64,000 nucleotides of DNA from contig NZ_AP022834.1 of NCBI RefSeq assembly GCF_013394385.1, forward strand, positions 992,001 to 1,056,000, written 5' to 3'. A program made the position numbers and the translations under genes. This document shows positions 57,301 to 64,000 of the stretch, in pieces. Under the pieces are notes generated by a model that searched no databases, was not told the DNA's origin, and saw only the letters and a list, made by a program, of their open reading frames with translations. The stretch is from Kocuria sp. TGY1127_2. Its GTDB lineage: Bacteria; Actinomycetota; Actinomycetes; Actinomycetales; Micrococcaceae. How positions within the stretch are numbered: position 1 is the first letter of the stretch; each line of letters starts with the position of its first letter.

Positions 57301-57982
57301 CGAAGAGACAAGCCTCCTGCTGGCTCTTCACCGGGCTAGAGGAGATGGCGGCGGAAGCCCTGAACTGCCGACGCACCTCAGTGCATCTCTGCTCGTGGGT
57401 CTCGCGCAGGATCCGCAGAGGATCCTCGAGCAGATCCACAGGCCCATGCCGCGTCGGCCCGAAACATCGGCCCGTGCAGGAACCAGATTCCATGAATGGG
57501 TCGAGGAGCACTACGGAGCCGCAGGAATGTTGGACCTTGGAGAGAGCTTGGCCGACCCGGAAGAAGGAGAAGACGCCGGACTTGCTGCTCTGCAGGAGTC
57601 TTTCCGGACGAGCCCATGGTTCGATCGCCAGCCGTGGGCTATCGAATACCCCATCGAAACACCGCTCGCTGGGTTTACGGTCCGCGGAAGAATCGATGCG
57701 ATATTCCGCAATCAGAATGCCTCAGGGAAAGTTCAGTGGGAATTGGTCGACTGGAAAACCGGTCGGGTCCCCCAAGGAGCCGACCTCACGCACAAAACGG
57801 TCCAATTGGCCGTATACAGGATGGGATTTGCGCGCCTTCACGATGTTGATCCTGAAGACATCTCCGCGGCCTTCTACTACGTCGCGCACGGAAAAACCAT
57901 TAGGCCCCGCAAGGTCGCGGACGAGACCGAACTCATCGACCTGGTGAACCGCATGCAAAACACAGCTTCAGAAACCAAGTGA
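54338..57982 (+). CDS. adnB: AdnB-type helicase-nuclease subunit
   Basis: 1214-residue second AdnAB subunit, the main motor. Motifs: Walker A GAGSGKT (residues 46-52), VTFTKKAAGELRHRM, II LLDEFQDTSHAQMVLF, III AVGDPKQSIYGFRGA, V VHAAKGLEWDEVYVQGL, VI VATTRARSVLFLAS. The C-terminal nuclease has WELVDWKTGRVPQGADLTHK and QLAVYRMGFA. GTG 54338 overlaps the adnA stop (GTGA). The frame runs back to 54281, but the overlap with adnA argues for GTG. An acidic, disordered insert lies around residues 915-980. Confidence 0.92.
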   Translation: MNRTENSDRIRYSPEDIATALGHNLPTEEQSKIISADLSPRLVVAGAGSGKTATMVDRVVWLVVNGLVRPDEILGVTFTKKAAGELRHRMAQRLAALREEGLYQPEADSDEPVLDPTVSTYHAYAKSLVSEYGLRIGIEKDATQLGQAQCFQLVAQIVENWDGELPEKLPAASTLITEVLQLSGECAEHLRTPAEVEDFCRRSLSSLKNMPNNHPKKLKKEEKLRGTLVEKLEQKLLVARLTERYRRIKQAMQVMDFGDLLAYAASMARGIDCMGSEQRQLYRVVLLDEFQDTSHAQMVLFSSLFGNGHSVMAVGDPKQSIYGFRGASEGQLFDFYRYFPSPHQDADYLSVAWRNGTRILDAANRIARPLSDQGEWVRAASSVHVPDLVARPDAPEGRLMTGIWGTDQDEAEAIVSTIAAHRSDADREGREVPSSAVLCRARRHMETIRLECERQSVPYQLVGLGGLVETPEVTDLIAVLRVLSDPARSDSLMRLLAGARWRIGPRDLMALNDWAHFLARRRKRSILTGIAEDLATPEGRVPGEEHLVADDPQAELHEASQRLEDLLRTGGDQSENSSLIEAIETLPEAGWTSAAGRSLSTEARQRLVRLQQELEELRGYLGEDLMSLLYHIERVTMLDLELASKPGRDVHQARANVDAFYQAVADYCATAPRLAASLDAGSSFSGTSGAEGAESAELKEHRYTVTSSATGVTAFLAWLEAAIAEESGLAMPVQPSESSAVQILTVHAAKGLEWDEVYVQGLTEGGFPSDKTESWFSDVGALPWTLRGDTKYLPALDLGAGSTQELEESGQEFSQHNLARLVSEERRLAYVATTRARSVLFLASSHWSGTKAKPNSLSRFVEEISEEFDPTSPAIEWVNEAPVPEEGAKNPQGERIHAALWPFDPLTRPFVSEWESEEELNDLAMTEDHGAAELDPGPVVSRRVDVERAASLVLSHMDTESGTESMWPASDASLSLPSDELPDPTDWAEETSLLLALHRARGDGGGSPELPTHLSASLLVGLAQDPQRILEQIHRPMPRRPETSARAGTRFHEWVEEHYGAAGMLDLGESLADPEEGEDAGLAALQESFRTSPWFDRQPWAIEYPIETPLAGFTVRGRIDAIFRNQNASGKVQWELVDWKTGRVPQGADLTHKTVQLAVYRMGFARLHDVDPEDISAAFYYVAHGKTIRPRKVADETELIDLVNRMQNTASETK

Positions 57983-57991
57983 AAAGTTCCT

Positions 57992-59149
57992 CTACGGCTC
58001 GTCGATTGTGGAAATAGGCCCCGTCGGATCTTCGCTCGGTTTCGCACGAGAAGACCCATGTCCGCTCGCATGGGCGCCGGCGCTAGCCGAGGTGCGGGCA
58101 GGCTCGCTCGAATCCGGGGTGGTCTCACGCGTCGGATCACTCTGCGATGAAGGAGCCGCCGCGGGCTCGGAGACCGACCGTACGTTCGAGGTAGCCGACG
58201 ACGAAGAAATGGCCCCGGACTCTCGGAGATCATCTTCCAGTGTCCTGAGCATTGAGACGGCTTCGTCCACGGTCTCCCGGTCCTTCTGCTCGACGCCCCG
58301 GGCAAGCCACTGAGCCAACGCAAACTCTGCGTGAAGGTAAGCTCGCCGAAGCAAATGTTGGTCGGGTGCGTGCGGAAGCTGGACGGAGTAGACCTCGATG
58401 ATCGAATCCGTGAATTCCTGGTCCGGGCAACTCATCAGCCAAGAGAAATCCAGCGCTGGGTCCCCGACGTGCAGGTCATGCCATCCTCGGACTGCCGTCA
58501 GCCGGGTTCCGTCCAGAACCAAATTCTCCTCGGTCAGGTCGCCGTGGACTACGGTGGGCCGGAACTGCCACATGCTCTCGTCCTCCAGCCAGGCTTCCCA
58601 GCGCCGAAGGAGTGCGGAGGGAACTTTGCCTGTGCTTGCCGTTCGGTCGAGTTCCGAGAGCATCCTCTTGCGGCACTGTTCGTGGGAGTACATCGGAAGG
58701 TCGGCTTCCTGAACCATCTCCGCCGGAAGCGTATGGATTGTGGCGACGGCTTTGCCTATCTGTGTCGCGAGGGGGTCTCGTTCCGGTGACACGACGTGGG
58801 AACGCCGCGCTAGTTCTTCGATGTCCAAAACTTCCCCAGGAACCTCTGGATACACAAAAGTCTTGAGGCCGCGACTATCAGCCGACCCCACTACCGTGGG
58901 CAATTGGAATGGGAGTCGTGCGCGCAATCCCGGAGAAAATGAATGCAGTATGACGTGCTCGGACTCGAGTCGCACACTGGCTTCATGATTCTGCGGAGCG
59001 CGCACAATCCACCGCTGGCGAGCGGAGTCGACAACGAGCGCGGAACCATAGTCCGGGTTGTCTTCCTCGTACGCGTACGCGGCCACGGGGAAGAGGCCCG
59101 GCACTCCTGCCGAGGCCATAGCGGCTAACGTTAACGGTGTTAATTTCAC
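57992..59149 (-). CDS. phosphotransferase-like (APH fold) protein with altered active site
   Basis: 385 residues with the aminoglycoside/macrolide phosphotransferase kinase fold. The catalytic loop is intact: VVHGDLTEENLVLD (His202, Asp204, Asn209). The metal-binding Asp of the usual V-I-D-W motif is missing: the sequence reads VRGW (Gly222), followed by HDLHVGDPALDFSW. The C-terminal 70 residues are disordered, Ser/Pro-rich. It may be a pseudokinase or use another residue. Its stop is 10 bases from the convergent adnB stop; its start is 42 bases from the divergent nudC start, so it sits between repair and NAD genes. Function unknown; resistance should not be assumed. Confidence 0.75.
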   Translation of the reverse strand: MKLTPLTLAAMASAGVPGLFPVAAYAYEEDNPDYGSALVVDSARQRWIVRAPQNHEASVRLESEHVILHSFSPGLRARLPFQLPTVVGSADSRGLKTFVYPEVPGEVLDIEELARRSHVVSPERDPLATQIGKAVATIHTLPAEMVQEADLPMYSHEQCRKRMLSELDRTASTGKVPSALLRRWEAWLEDESMWQFRPTVVHGDLTEENLVLDGTRLTAVRGWHDLHVGDPALDFSWLMSCPDQEFTDSIIEVYSVQLPHAPDQHLLRRAYLHAEFALAQWLARGVEQKDRETVDEAVSMLRTLEDDLRESGAISSSSATSNVRSVSEPAAAPSSQSDPTRETTPDSSEPARTSASAGAHASGHGSSRAKPSEDPTGPISTIDEP

Positions 59150-59190
59150 TCGTTCAGAGTACTAGAGACAGATGGAAGCAAGCTGATCAC

Positions 59191-60261
59191 GTGAACCACC
59201 AATTTGTCACACAGCCCACACCCCCGCTTGGGCCCGATTTACTGGGGACATACCCCATTCGGCGCATCGACGACGGGCGCCTGAGAACCGAACTCATGGA
59301 TTCAGCTCTGAGCGATTCTTCAACCCGAGTTTTGATGCTTGACCAGGGAAAAGTTCCGACGGCGTGGTCTGAGGGCCGCGCCGGCGTTGCGTGGGCTGCG
59401 CCCACCGAAGGCCTCGACGTCGTCGCATACCTCGGGACGTCGGAGGACCGGGCCCCGATACTCCTGGCTCGCGCTCCGCACACCAGGCCGGAAGACATCC
59501 AAGCCGGTGATCCTTGGCCGGAGGAACACGAGCAGAGCTCACAGAGCGGTGGTGAGAACATCCAGTGGCTGGGCCTCAGGGACGCGGCTCCCGTTCTGAG
59601 CAAGGAAGAAAGCACGTGGCTGAGCATCGGGATCGCTCTCATGAACTGGCACTCCAGCTACAAATTCTGTCCCACCTGCGGTTCCCCCTGCCAACCGGAC
59701 CCCACCGGGTGGGTACGAATCTGTGAATCAGAGGGTCGGGAACTCTTTCCTCGAACCGATCCGGCCGTGATCTCGGCCGTGGTCCACACGGACGACAGCG
59801 GCGTGGATCGCCTCCTCCTGGGACATTCGGCGGCGTGGCCCGAAGACCGTTACTCGACCTTTGCGGGATTCGTAGAGTCGGGCGAGTCCCTAGAAGCAGC
59901 CGTTGCGCGGGAAATCTACGAAGAAGCGGGCGTCGCTATCGATGAGGCGACCTATCTGGGATCGCAGCCCTGGCCTTTTCCGCGCTCGCTCATGCTCGGT
60001 TTCGTCGCGCATGCAACTCGGCTCGAGTCGGCCAGGCCGGACGGCAAGGAGATTTCCAGCGTTCGATGGTTCACACGGGACGAGCTCGAGGCCGCTGTTA
60101 CTTCGGGGGAGATCCGCCTGCCGGACAGTGTCTCGATCGCTCATCACCTGATCGCCAATTGGTACGGTGGACCTTTGCCTCAATCGCCAGCGGAGTTCGA
60201 CGACCGGGGCCCTTCCGGATACGACAACCAATCCGATACTGAGGAGGCGACTCAGCGCTGA
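59191..60261 (+). CDS. nudC: NAD+ diphosphatase / NADH pyrophosphatase
   Basis: 356-residue Nudix enzyme of the NudC family, hydrolysing NAD(H) and possibly removing NAD caps from RNA. Zinc ribbon: FCPTCGSPC (Cys at about 158-164) plus later Cys in VRICES. The Nudix box is GFVESGESLEAAVAREIYEE, followed by AGV, and the family motif SQPWPFPRSLM is present. I chose GTG 59191 (VNHQFVTQ) because the frame's earlier part overlaps the divergent gene; GGAAG lies 12 bases before. Stop is 16 bases before the TTG of the UvrD2-like gene. Confidence 0.93.
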   Translation: MNHQFVTQPTPPLGPDLLGTYPIRRIDDGRLRTELMDSALSDSSTRVLMLDQGKVPTAWSEGRAGVAWAAPTEGLDVVAYLGTSEDRAPILLARAPHTRPEDIQAGDPWPEEHEQSSQSGGENIQWLGLRDAAPVLSKEESTWLSIGIALMNWHSSYKFCPTCGSPCQPDPTGWVRICESEGRELFPRTDPAVISAVVHTDDSGVDRLLLGHSAAWPEDRYSTFAGFVESGESLEAAVAREIYEEAGVAIDEATYLGSQPWPFPRSLMLGFVAHATRLESARPDGKEISSVRWFTRDELEAAVTSGEIRLPDSVSIAHHLIANWYGGPLPQSPAEFDDRGPSGYDNQSDTEEATQR

Positions 60262-60275
60262 AGACCGCAGCCGAA

Positions 60276-62054
60276 TTGCTGATCCCCGGGGAACCGCCCA
60301 GCCCCGACCAGATCCTCGAGGGCCTCGACCCTGAGCAGCGAGAGGTCGCCACGAGCCTGCAGGGACCCGTGTGCGTGTTAGCAGGAGCCGGGACGGGTAA
60401 GACGCGGGCGATCACCCATCGGATCGCATACGGAATCGCTTCCGGCGCGTACGTGGGACAGCGTGTCCTCGCCCTGACCTTCACCTCCCGTGCAGCCAAT
60501 GAAATGAGGAATCGGCTTCGTTCCTTGGGCGCAGCAGGTGTGCAGACTCGCACTTTCCACGCCGCAGCGTTGCGCCAACTCCAGTATTTCTGGCCCCAAG
60601 CCGTAGGAGGGACCCCGCCTCAGCTCATCTCGGGCAAAGCGCAATTCATCTCAGAAGTTGCATCTCGCCTTCGATTCAGTACGGATCGCGCGATTATTCG
60701 GGATCTGGCCGCGGAGATCGAATGGGCAAAAGTCTCGATGCTCACGCCGGATACGTTGGAAGAGCACCTGGGGCATCGGGAGCTGCCCACGGGATTTACC
60801 CCGTTGAGCATGGCCAGGATCATGCGCGGCTACGAGGATCTCAAAACCGAGAGGAATGCCATCGACTTCGAAGACGTTCTCCTCGCCACGATCGCTATCC
60901 TCGAAGAAGATCCGGCGGTCGCTGCAGCGGTGCGCCAGCAATACCGCCACTTCGTCGTGGACGAATACCAGGACGTCTCTCCACTCCAGCAACGCCTACT
61001 TGACTGCTGGCTCGGTGGTCGTGACGAACTGTGCGTCGTCGGAGACGCTTCGCAGACCATTTACTCCTTCACGGGAGCGACCTCGCGGCACCTGTTGGAG
61101 TTTCCACGCCGTCACCCGGAGGGCAAAGTCATCAAGCTCGTGCGGGACTATCGGTCCACTCCTCAAGTGGTGACCCTGGCCAATCGATTGCTCACGGCTC
61201 GCAAGCCCTCGCGGGACTCGACCCCGGGGGCGTGGGCGCCACCCTTGGAATTGCGTGCCCAGCGGCCCAGCGGACCCGATGTGGAATGGTTCGAATACGC
61301 TGACGACGAGCAAGAAGCCGCTGGTATCGCCGAGGACATGTCGGACTTGGTCTCCAAAGACGGCATCGACCCTGCCGAGATTGCGGTACTCTTCCGGACC
61401 AATGGACAGTCGCAGGCGATCGAACAGGCACTCACGGATGCTGGTGTCGGTTACCAATTGCGAGGCACCGAGAAGTTCTTCAACCGGCCTGAGGTCAAAC
61501 AGGCCATACTCCAGATTCGCTCGTCAGCGAGAGCCGCCGGCGATGAGCCCGCCCCACAGCTCGTCAGGGACTGCTTGGCATCGCTCGGGTATCGCGACAA
61601 GCCGCCGTCCAGTACCGGTTCTGTGCGCTCGAAATGGGAGTCACTGGCCGCCTTGGTCTCCTTGGCCGACAGGCTCGCCAGGGTTCACGAGGAAAAGACT
61701 GGCTCGGACGAATCGACATTTACCATGTCGATGCTGGTCGACGATCTGACACGACGTGTTGCTCATCAGGACGCGCCGGTCATGAACGGCGTGACGCTCG
61801 CGTCTTTGCACTCAGCCAAGGGCCTCGAATGGGATGCCGTGTTCCTGTGCGGCTTGAGCGAAGGCCTCATGCCGATCAGCTTCGCCGAAACCGGCGACGA
61901 AATCGATGAGGAACGTAGGCTGCTGTACGTGGGTGCCACCCGCGCTCGCGAGCGGTTGACCCTGTCGTGGTCGCTCTCCCGCACACCCGGGGGTCGAGCT
62001 CATCGAAAGCGCTCCCGTTTCCTCGATGGCATAGCGCCGCGGACTCAGCTCTGA
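60276..62054 (+). CDS. UvrD2-like DNA helicase without HRDC domain
   Basis: 592-residue superfamily 1A helicase. Walker A GAGTGKT (residues 37-43), II VVDEYQDVSPLQQRLLDCWL, III VVGDASQTIYSFTGA, IV VRDYRSTPQVV, V SLHSAKGLEWDAVFLCGL, VI YVGATRARERLTLSW. Sequence and the adnAB-nudC context point to UvrD2, but mycobacterial UvrD2 is about 700 residues with a C-terminal HRDC and Cys-rich module, and this one stops right after motif VI. TTG 60276 is the first standard start, yet no binding site precedes it; GAGGAGG (60241-60247) fits a CTG at 60258 that overlaps the nudC stop. Confidence 0.88.
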   Translation: MLIPGEPPSPDQILEGLDPEQREVATSLQGPVCVLAGAGTGKTRAITHRIAYGIASGAYVGQRVLALTFTSRAANEMRNRLRSLGAAGVQTRTFHAAALRQLQYFWPQAVGGTPPQLISGKAQFISEVASRLRFSTDRAIIRDLAAEIEWAKVSMLTPDTLEEHLGHRELPTGFTPLSMARIMRGYEDLKTERNAIDFEDVLLATIAILEEDPAVAAAVRQQYRHFVVDEYQDVSPLQQRLLDCWLGGRDELCVVGDASQTIYSFTGATSRHLLEFPRRHPEGKVIKLVRDYRSTPQVVTLANRLLTARKPSRDSTPGAWAPPLELRAQRPSGPDVEWFEYADDEQEAAGIAEDMSDLVSKDGIDPAEIAVLFRTNGQSQAIEQALTDAGVGYQLRGTEKFFNRPEVKQAILQIRSSARAAGDEPAPQLVRDCLASLGYRDKPPSSTGSVRSKWESLAALVSLADRLARVHEEKTGSDESTFTMSMLVDDLTRRVAHQDAPVMNGVTLASLHSAKGLEWDAVFLCGLSEGLMPISFAETGDEIDEERRLLYVGATRARERLTLSWSLSRTPGGRAHRKRSRFLDGIAPRTQL

Positions 62055-62800
62055 ACCTCCTGGTCGGCTCCGAGCGAGCAGACGCAATCGGGCCAGAGTC
62101 TTTGGTCCTCGTCCGGCCCCCGGTTCCCGGATGCGACCGTGTCCATGAGCCGCAATAGTTCTGTGGGTGACAATCCGGTTTCGCACCCGGTGGAGTCTTT
62201 CGCGGGGCTAGCCGCAAGAATACAATCCGGGCAACGCCGACGGGCCCATGTCGTCGCGTTGCAGGGCCGTACTTCTCCGTGCTCGTCTCGACAGAGCTGC
62301 AGACAGGGGACGTCCGGTGCCAACGGGAGGTCCCAATCGGTTTCCTGCTCGGGCCAGCTGGTGTGGACGATGACGTCCGGGTGAACGACGAGTTCACCCA
62401 GCCAAGGATTCGGCGTGCCCCACCGGTCGTGCCCCGGATACAAGGCCTCGATATATCGGTCTTCGGGGCGATGTCCGCCGCTGACCAGAACCTCGGGCAC
62501 ATAGGTCGCCAAAGTCCACATGAGGCACCGTACGCGGGGCCGCCCGCGGTGGAAAGGGCGATAACTGCTCGACATTGTGTCGAGGGCGTCCACCGCCGAG
62601 CGATCGCACAGCATGGGAAACGCAGCCGAAGTCCGCACGTAATGCGATACGGCATCAGCCACCGGCCCCGGAATCCCAATGAACAGGGGCCTAGGCCGGC
62701 CCGTCCGAGTCAATGTCGCGGAATGCACGGATGTGGTCCTCGGCGGGCTCGCAGTGTGAAAACGCGCTTCGGTGGAGTGAAGAACACGGAAGTCAGTCAT
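62045..62800 (-). CDS. unknown Cys- and Trp-containing protein
   Basis: 251-residue protein, unrecognised. The composition looks protein-like: it has acidic and Trp-containing stretches (WGTPNPWLGELVVHPDVIVH, TSWPEQETDWDLPLAPDVPC) and a Cys-rich part (CLQLCRDEHGEVRPC, RRRCPDC) that could bind a metal. No membrane helices. ATG 62800 is preceded by GGGGG; the frame is open back to 63067, but only inside the divergent gene. It overlaps the end of the UvrD2-like gene by 10 bases, tail to tail. It occupies the place where whiB7 and mycoredoxin genes lie next to uvrD2 in mycobacteria, but the Cys pattern is not that of WhiB. Confidence 0.55.
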   Translation of the reverse strand: MTDFRVLHSTEARFHTASPPRTTSVHSATLTRTGRPRPLFIGIPGPVADAVSHYVRTSAAFPMLCDRSAVDALDTMSSSYRPFHRGRPRVRCLMWTLATYVPEVLVSGGHRPEDRYIEALYPGHDRWGTPNPWLGELVVHPDVIVHTSWPEQETDWDLPLAPDVPCLQLCRDEHGEVRPCNATTWARRRCPDCILAASPAKDSTGCETGLSPTELLRLMDTVASGNRGPDEDQRLWPDCVCSLGADQEVQS

Positions 62801-62924
62801 GCCCCCAACTTTGCCTGGTCTCTCGCCCGGCAACAGGGTAATCCACAGGCAGCCGGTGCGGTACCCTCTCACTGCGAGGCTTCGTCCGTGGCCGTATTTG
62901 CCCCGCGCCGGTAAGCTTCTGTCG

Positions 62925-63506
62925 ATGCCAGGACTTCCTTCTCGCGAACGGCTCGCCGCAACGCGTACACGACCAGAGGTCGAGATCAGACGTTCCGCAC
63001 GACGGCGAAAGACCATTTCCGCCCGCTGGGAAGGGAAAATGATCGTCCTTCTGGTGCCTGGCACCATGGCGACGCCGGTCGCACGGGACTACCTCGAACG
63101 GTTGCTTCCCAAATTGCTGTCGGAACGGTCTGGGGCTCGTGACGACCCTCGACGGACCGACGCATACCTGGGGGAGCGGGCATCGGTGATCGCTCGGACC
63201 TATCTCGACGATCGCGTCAAACCGGTCTCCATAGGCTGGGTGACCAATCAGAACACGCGGTGGGGCTCAACCACTCCCGCAACCGGCAGGATACGAATCT
63301 CCCACCACCTGTGGGGTGCGCCCGAATTCGTTGTCGACTACGTGATCCATCACGAGCTCTGTCATCTCGTCGAACCGTCTCACAACAACCATTTCAAAAA
63401 GCTCGAGGCTCAATTCCCGCACGTCGAGCTGGCCAAAGCCTTCTTGGAAGGCATTATTTTTGAAAGACACCGCTTGGACACAGAAAACGCCGGTCCCTGG
63501 GAGTAA
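62925..63506 (+). CDS. YgjP-type metallopeptidase (DUF45/M48-like)
   Basis: 193-residue predicted zinc-dependent hydrolase of the YgjP family. The zinc motif is VIHHELCHLVEPSHNNHFKK (HExxH with a further His), preceded by WGSTTPATGRIRISHHLW, both hallmarks. The N-terminus is basic (EVEIRRSARRRKTISARW). The real substrate is unknown. ATG 62925 (MPGLPSRERL) gives the usual family N-terminus; the frame is open further upstream. Divergent from the unknown protein, about 125 bases apart. Convergent with the metalloprotease that follows. Confidence 0.88.
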   Translation: MPGLPSRERLAATRTRPEVEIRRSARRRKTISARWEGKMIVLLVPGTMATPVARDYLERLLPKLLSERSGARDDPRRTDAYLGERASVIARTYLDDRVKPVSIGWVTNQNTRWGSTTPATGRIRISHHLWGAPEFVVDYVIHHELCHLVEPSHNNHFKKLEAQFPHVELAKAFLEGIIFERHRLDTENAGPWE

Positions 63507-63520
63507 AGGGCCGGCGTTTT
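63484..63520. terminator. terminator overlapping the YgjP gene end
   Basis: AAAACGCCGGTCCCT (63484-63498) pairs with AGGGCCGGCGTTTT (63507-63520) with one bulged base. The stop codon TAA (63504-63506) sits in the loop. A-run on one side and T-run on the other make it work for both convergent genes. Confidence 0.82.
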
Positions 63521-63552
63521 CCGCCTGGGACGACTGATCGTGACGTCGGTGG

Positions 63553-64000
63553 CTACTGAGTCTGGGGCCCGCGACCGGAATCCTCGGGTCCATCGGAACC
63601 TGACCCCGAGTCGTCTTGGCCCTCGTCGTAGCCTCCCGAGAGAAGCTTCTCCAATGCGGCGTCCATCTCCTCGTCGGTCGCGTTCAAAAGGTCGCGTGCA
63701 GAGCCGAAGTTTTCGGGCTGGTCCAGGTCTTCATCGGTGGGCAGATTTTCAGGGGCGGACCAGAGAGCGTCGCGCTTCTCGACGCCGTGCTCTTCCTCGT
63801 AGCCCTTCCAGAACTGTGAGGCCTCGCGCAGGCGGCGGGGACGGAGCTCCAAACCGATGAGGGATCCGAACGCTTTCTCCGCCGGGCCACCGCCGGCACG
63901 ACGACGCCGCAGAGTTTCGGTCAGCGCCGCGGCACTCGGAAGATTCTTGGTCGCTTCCGTGCTGACGTGATCCACCCAGCCCTCGACGAGCGCCAGCAAC
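63553..64000 (-). CDS. zinc-dependent metalloprotease (DUF2342), 5' end cut by window
   Basis: C-terminal 148 or so residues of an actinobacterial zinc-dependent metalloprotease (family once annotated as F420 biosynthesis-associated, M. tuberculosis Rv3195-like). The segment LALVEGWVDHVSTEAT, then RRRRAGGGPAEKAFGSLIGL and LRPRRLREASQFW, is diagnostic. The catalytic HExxH lies beyond the window. The tail ends in an acidic, Gly/Ser-rich stretch. The true start lies past base 64000; family members are about 450-500 residues. Confidence 0.85.
   Translation of the reverse strand, partial: LLALVEGWVDHVSTEATKNLPSAAALTETLRRRRAGGGPAEKAFGSLIGLELRPRRLREASQFWKGYEEEHGVEKRDALWSAPENLPTDEDLDQPENFGSARDLLNATDEEMDAALEKLLSGGYDEGQDDSGSGSDGPEDSGRGPQTQ

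Noticed and set aside
51021-57982. adnAB as RecBCD or as a defence helicase-nuclease
   Set aside because: Both subunits carry a UvrD-like motor plus a C-terminal PD-(D/E)XK nuclease, in the conserved AdnA-AdnB-nudC order of actinobacteria.
57992-59149. Antibiotic-resistance phosphotransferase
   Set aside because: Only the general kinase fold is shared; the metal-binding Asp is missing and the gene sits in a conserved chromosomal context without mobile elements.
62045-62800. WhiB-family regulator
   Set aside because: The C...C-x2-C-x5-C pattern and the GVWGG-like turn of WhiB proteins are absent.
1-64000. tRNA, rRNA, CRISPR array, insertion sequence or prophage
   Set aside because: No cloverleaf, rRNA signature, spaced direct repeats, transposase or phage gene was recognised on either strand.

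Overview
The window looks like chromosome from a high-GC Gram-positive actinobacterium, most likely of the Micrococcaceae (Arthrobacter/Kocuria/Rothia relatives). By eye it is roughly 60% GC. Lineage markers are a monomeric NADP isocitrate dehydrogenase, an MshB mycothiol deacetylase, the succinylase lysine branch with actinobacterial DapD/DapC, the coproporphyrin-dependent heme pathway with HemQ, and the AdnAB helicase-nuclease. Gene order is largely that of conserved actinobacterial chromosome blocks (typA-mshB-fdxA-dapC; dapD/dapE-DUF3117-tatB-mrp-DUF1003-MgtE_N; rhlE-DUF3107-tetR; adnA-adnB-nudC-uvrD2), the same order family as M. tuberculosis Rv1165-Rv1232 and Rv3195-Rv3211. I see no rRNA, tRNA, CRISPR array, prophage or insertion sequence.

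Layout. 1-10.6 kb: end of a sugar MFS transporter, a PRC-barrel/DUF2382 stress protein, icd (-), the wreck of a DUF488 gene, a Nudix hydrolase, a DUF1540 Cys-rich protein, pgi (-) and a BCCT compatible-solute transporter. 10.7-16.3 kb: a four-gene peptide ABC importer (binding lipoprotein, two permeases, fused double ATPase). 16.4-26.5 kb: typA, an MshB-membrane domain fusion, fdxA-dapC, gltA, galE (-), and divergent dapD/dapE. 26.5-33.1 kb: a small membrane protein coupled to a PIG-V-like membrane glycosyltransferase, DUF3117, tatB, then an overlapping minus-strand operon (MgtE_N/CBS protein, DUF1003, Mrp) and a YflT-type stress protein. 33.1-39.4 kb: pepP, a PHP phosphoesterase, an orphan DNA methyltransferase behind a DEAD-box helicase, DUF3107 and a TetR regulator.

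39.5-50.1 kb carries a complete heme pathway: hemA on the minus strand, divergent from hemE-cgoX-hemQ-cpfC-hemC-hemD-hemB-hemL. The plus-strand genes are tightly packed, several overlapping by 4 bases, so they should act as one unit converting glutamyl-tRNA to heme through coproheme. A 15-base palindrome just before hemE is a candidate operator. 50.1-62.8 kb is a DNA repair block: a DnaQ-like exonuclease, adnA-adnB, a phosphotransferase-like protein missing a catalytic Asp, nudC, a short UvrD2-like helicase and an unknown protein. The window ends with a YgjP-type metallopeptidase and the C-terminus of a zinc-dependent metalloprotease.

I found no clearly new multi-gene system. The most unusual items are a duplicated translation-start module before mrp, the decayed DUF488 gene, the palindrome at the heme operon, the MshB fusion, the HRDC-less UvrD2 helicase with a possible CTG start, and the unknown Cys-rich protein sitting where whiB7/mycoredoxin usually are. 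Start sites, hairpins and promoters were judged by reading only; no searches were run.
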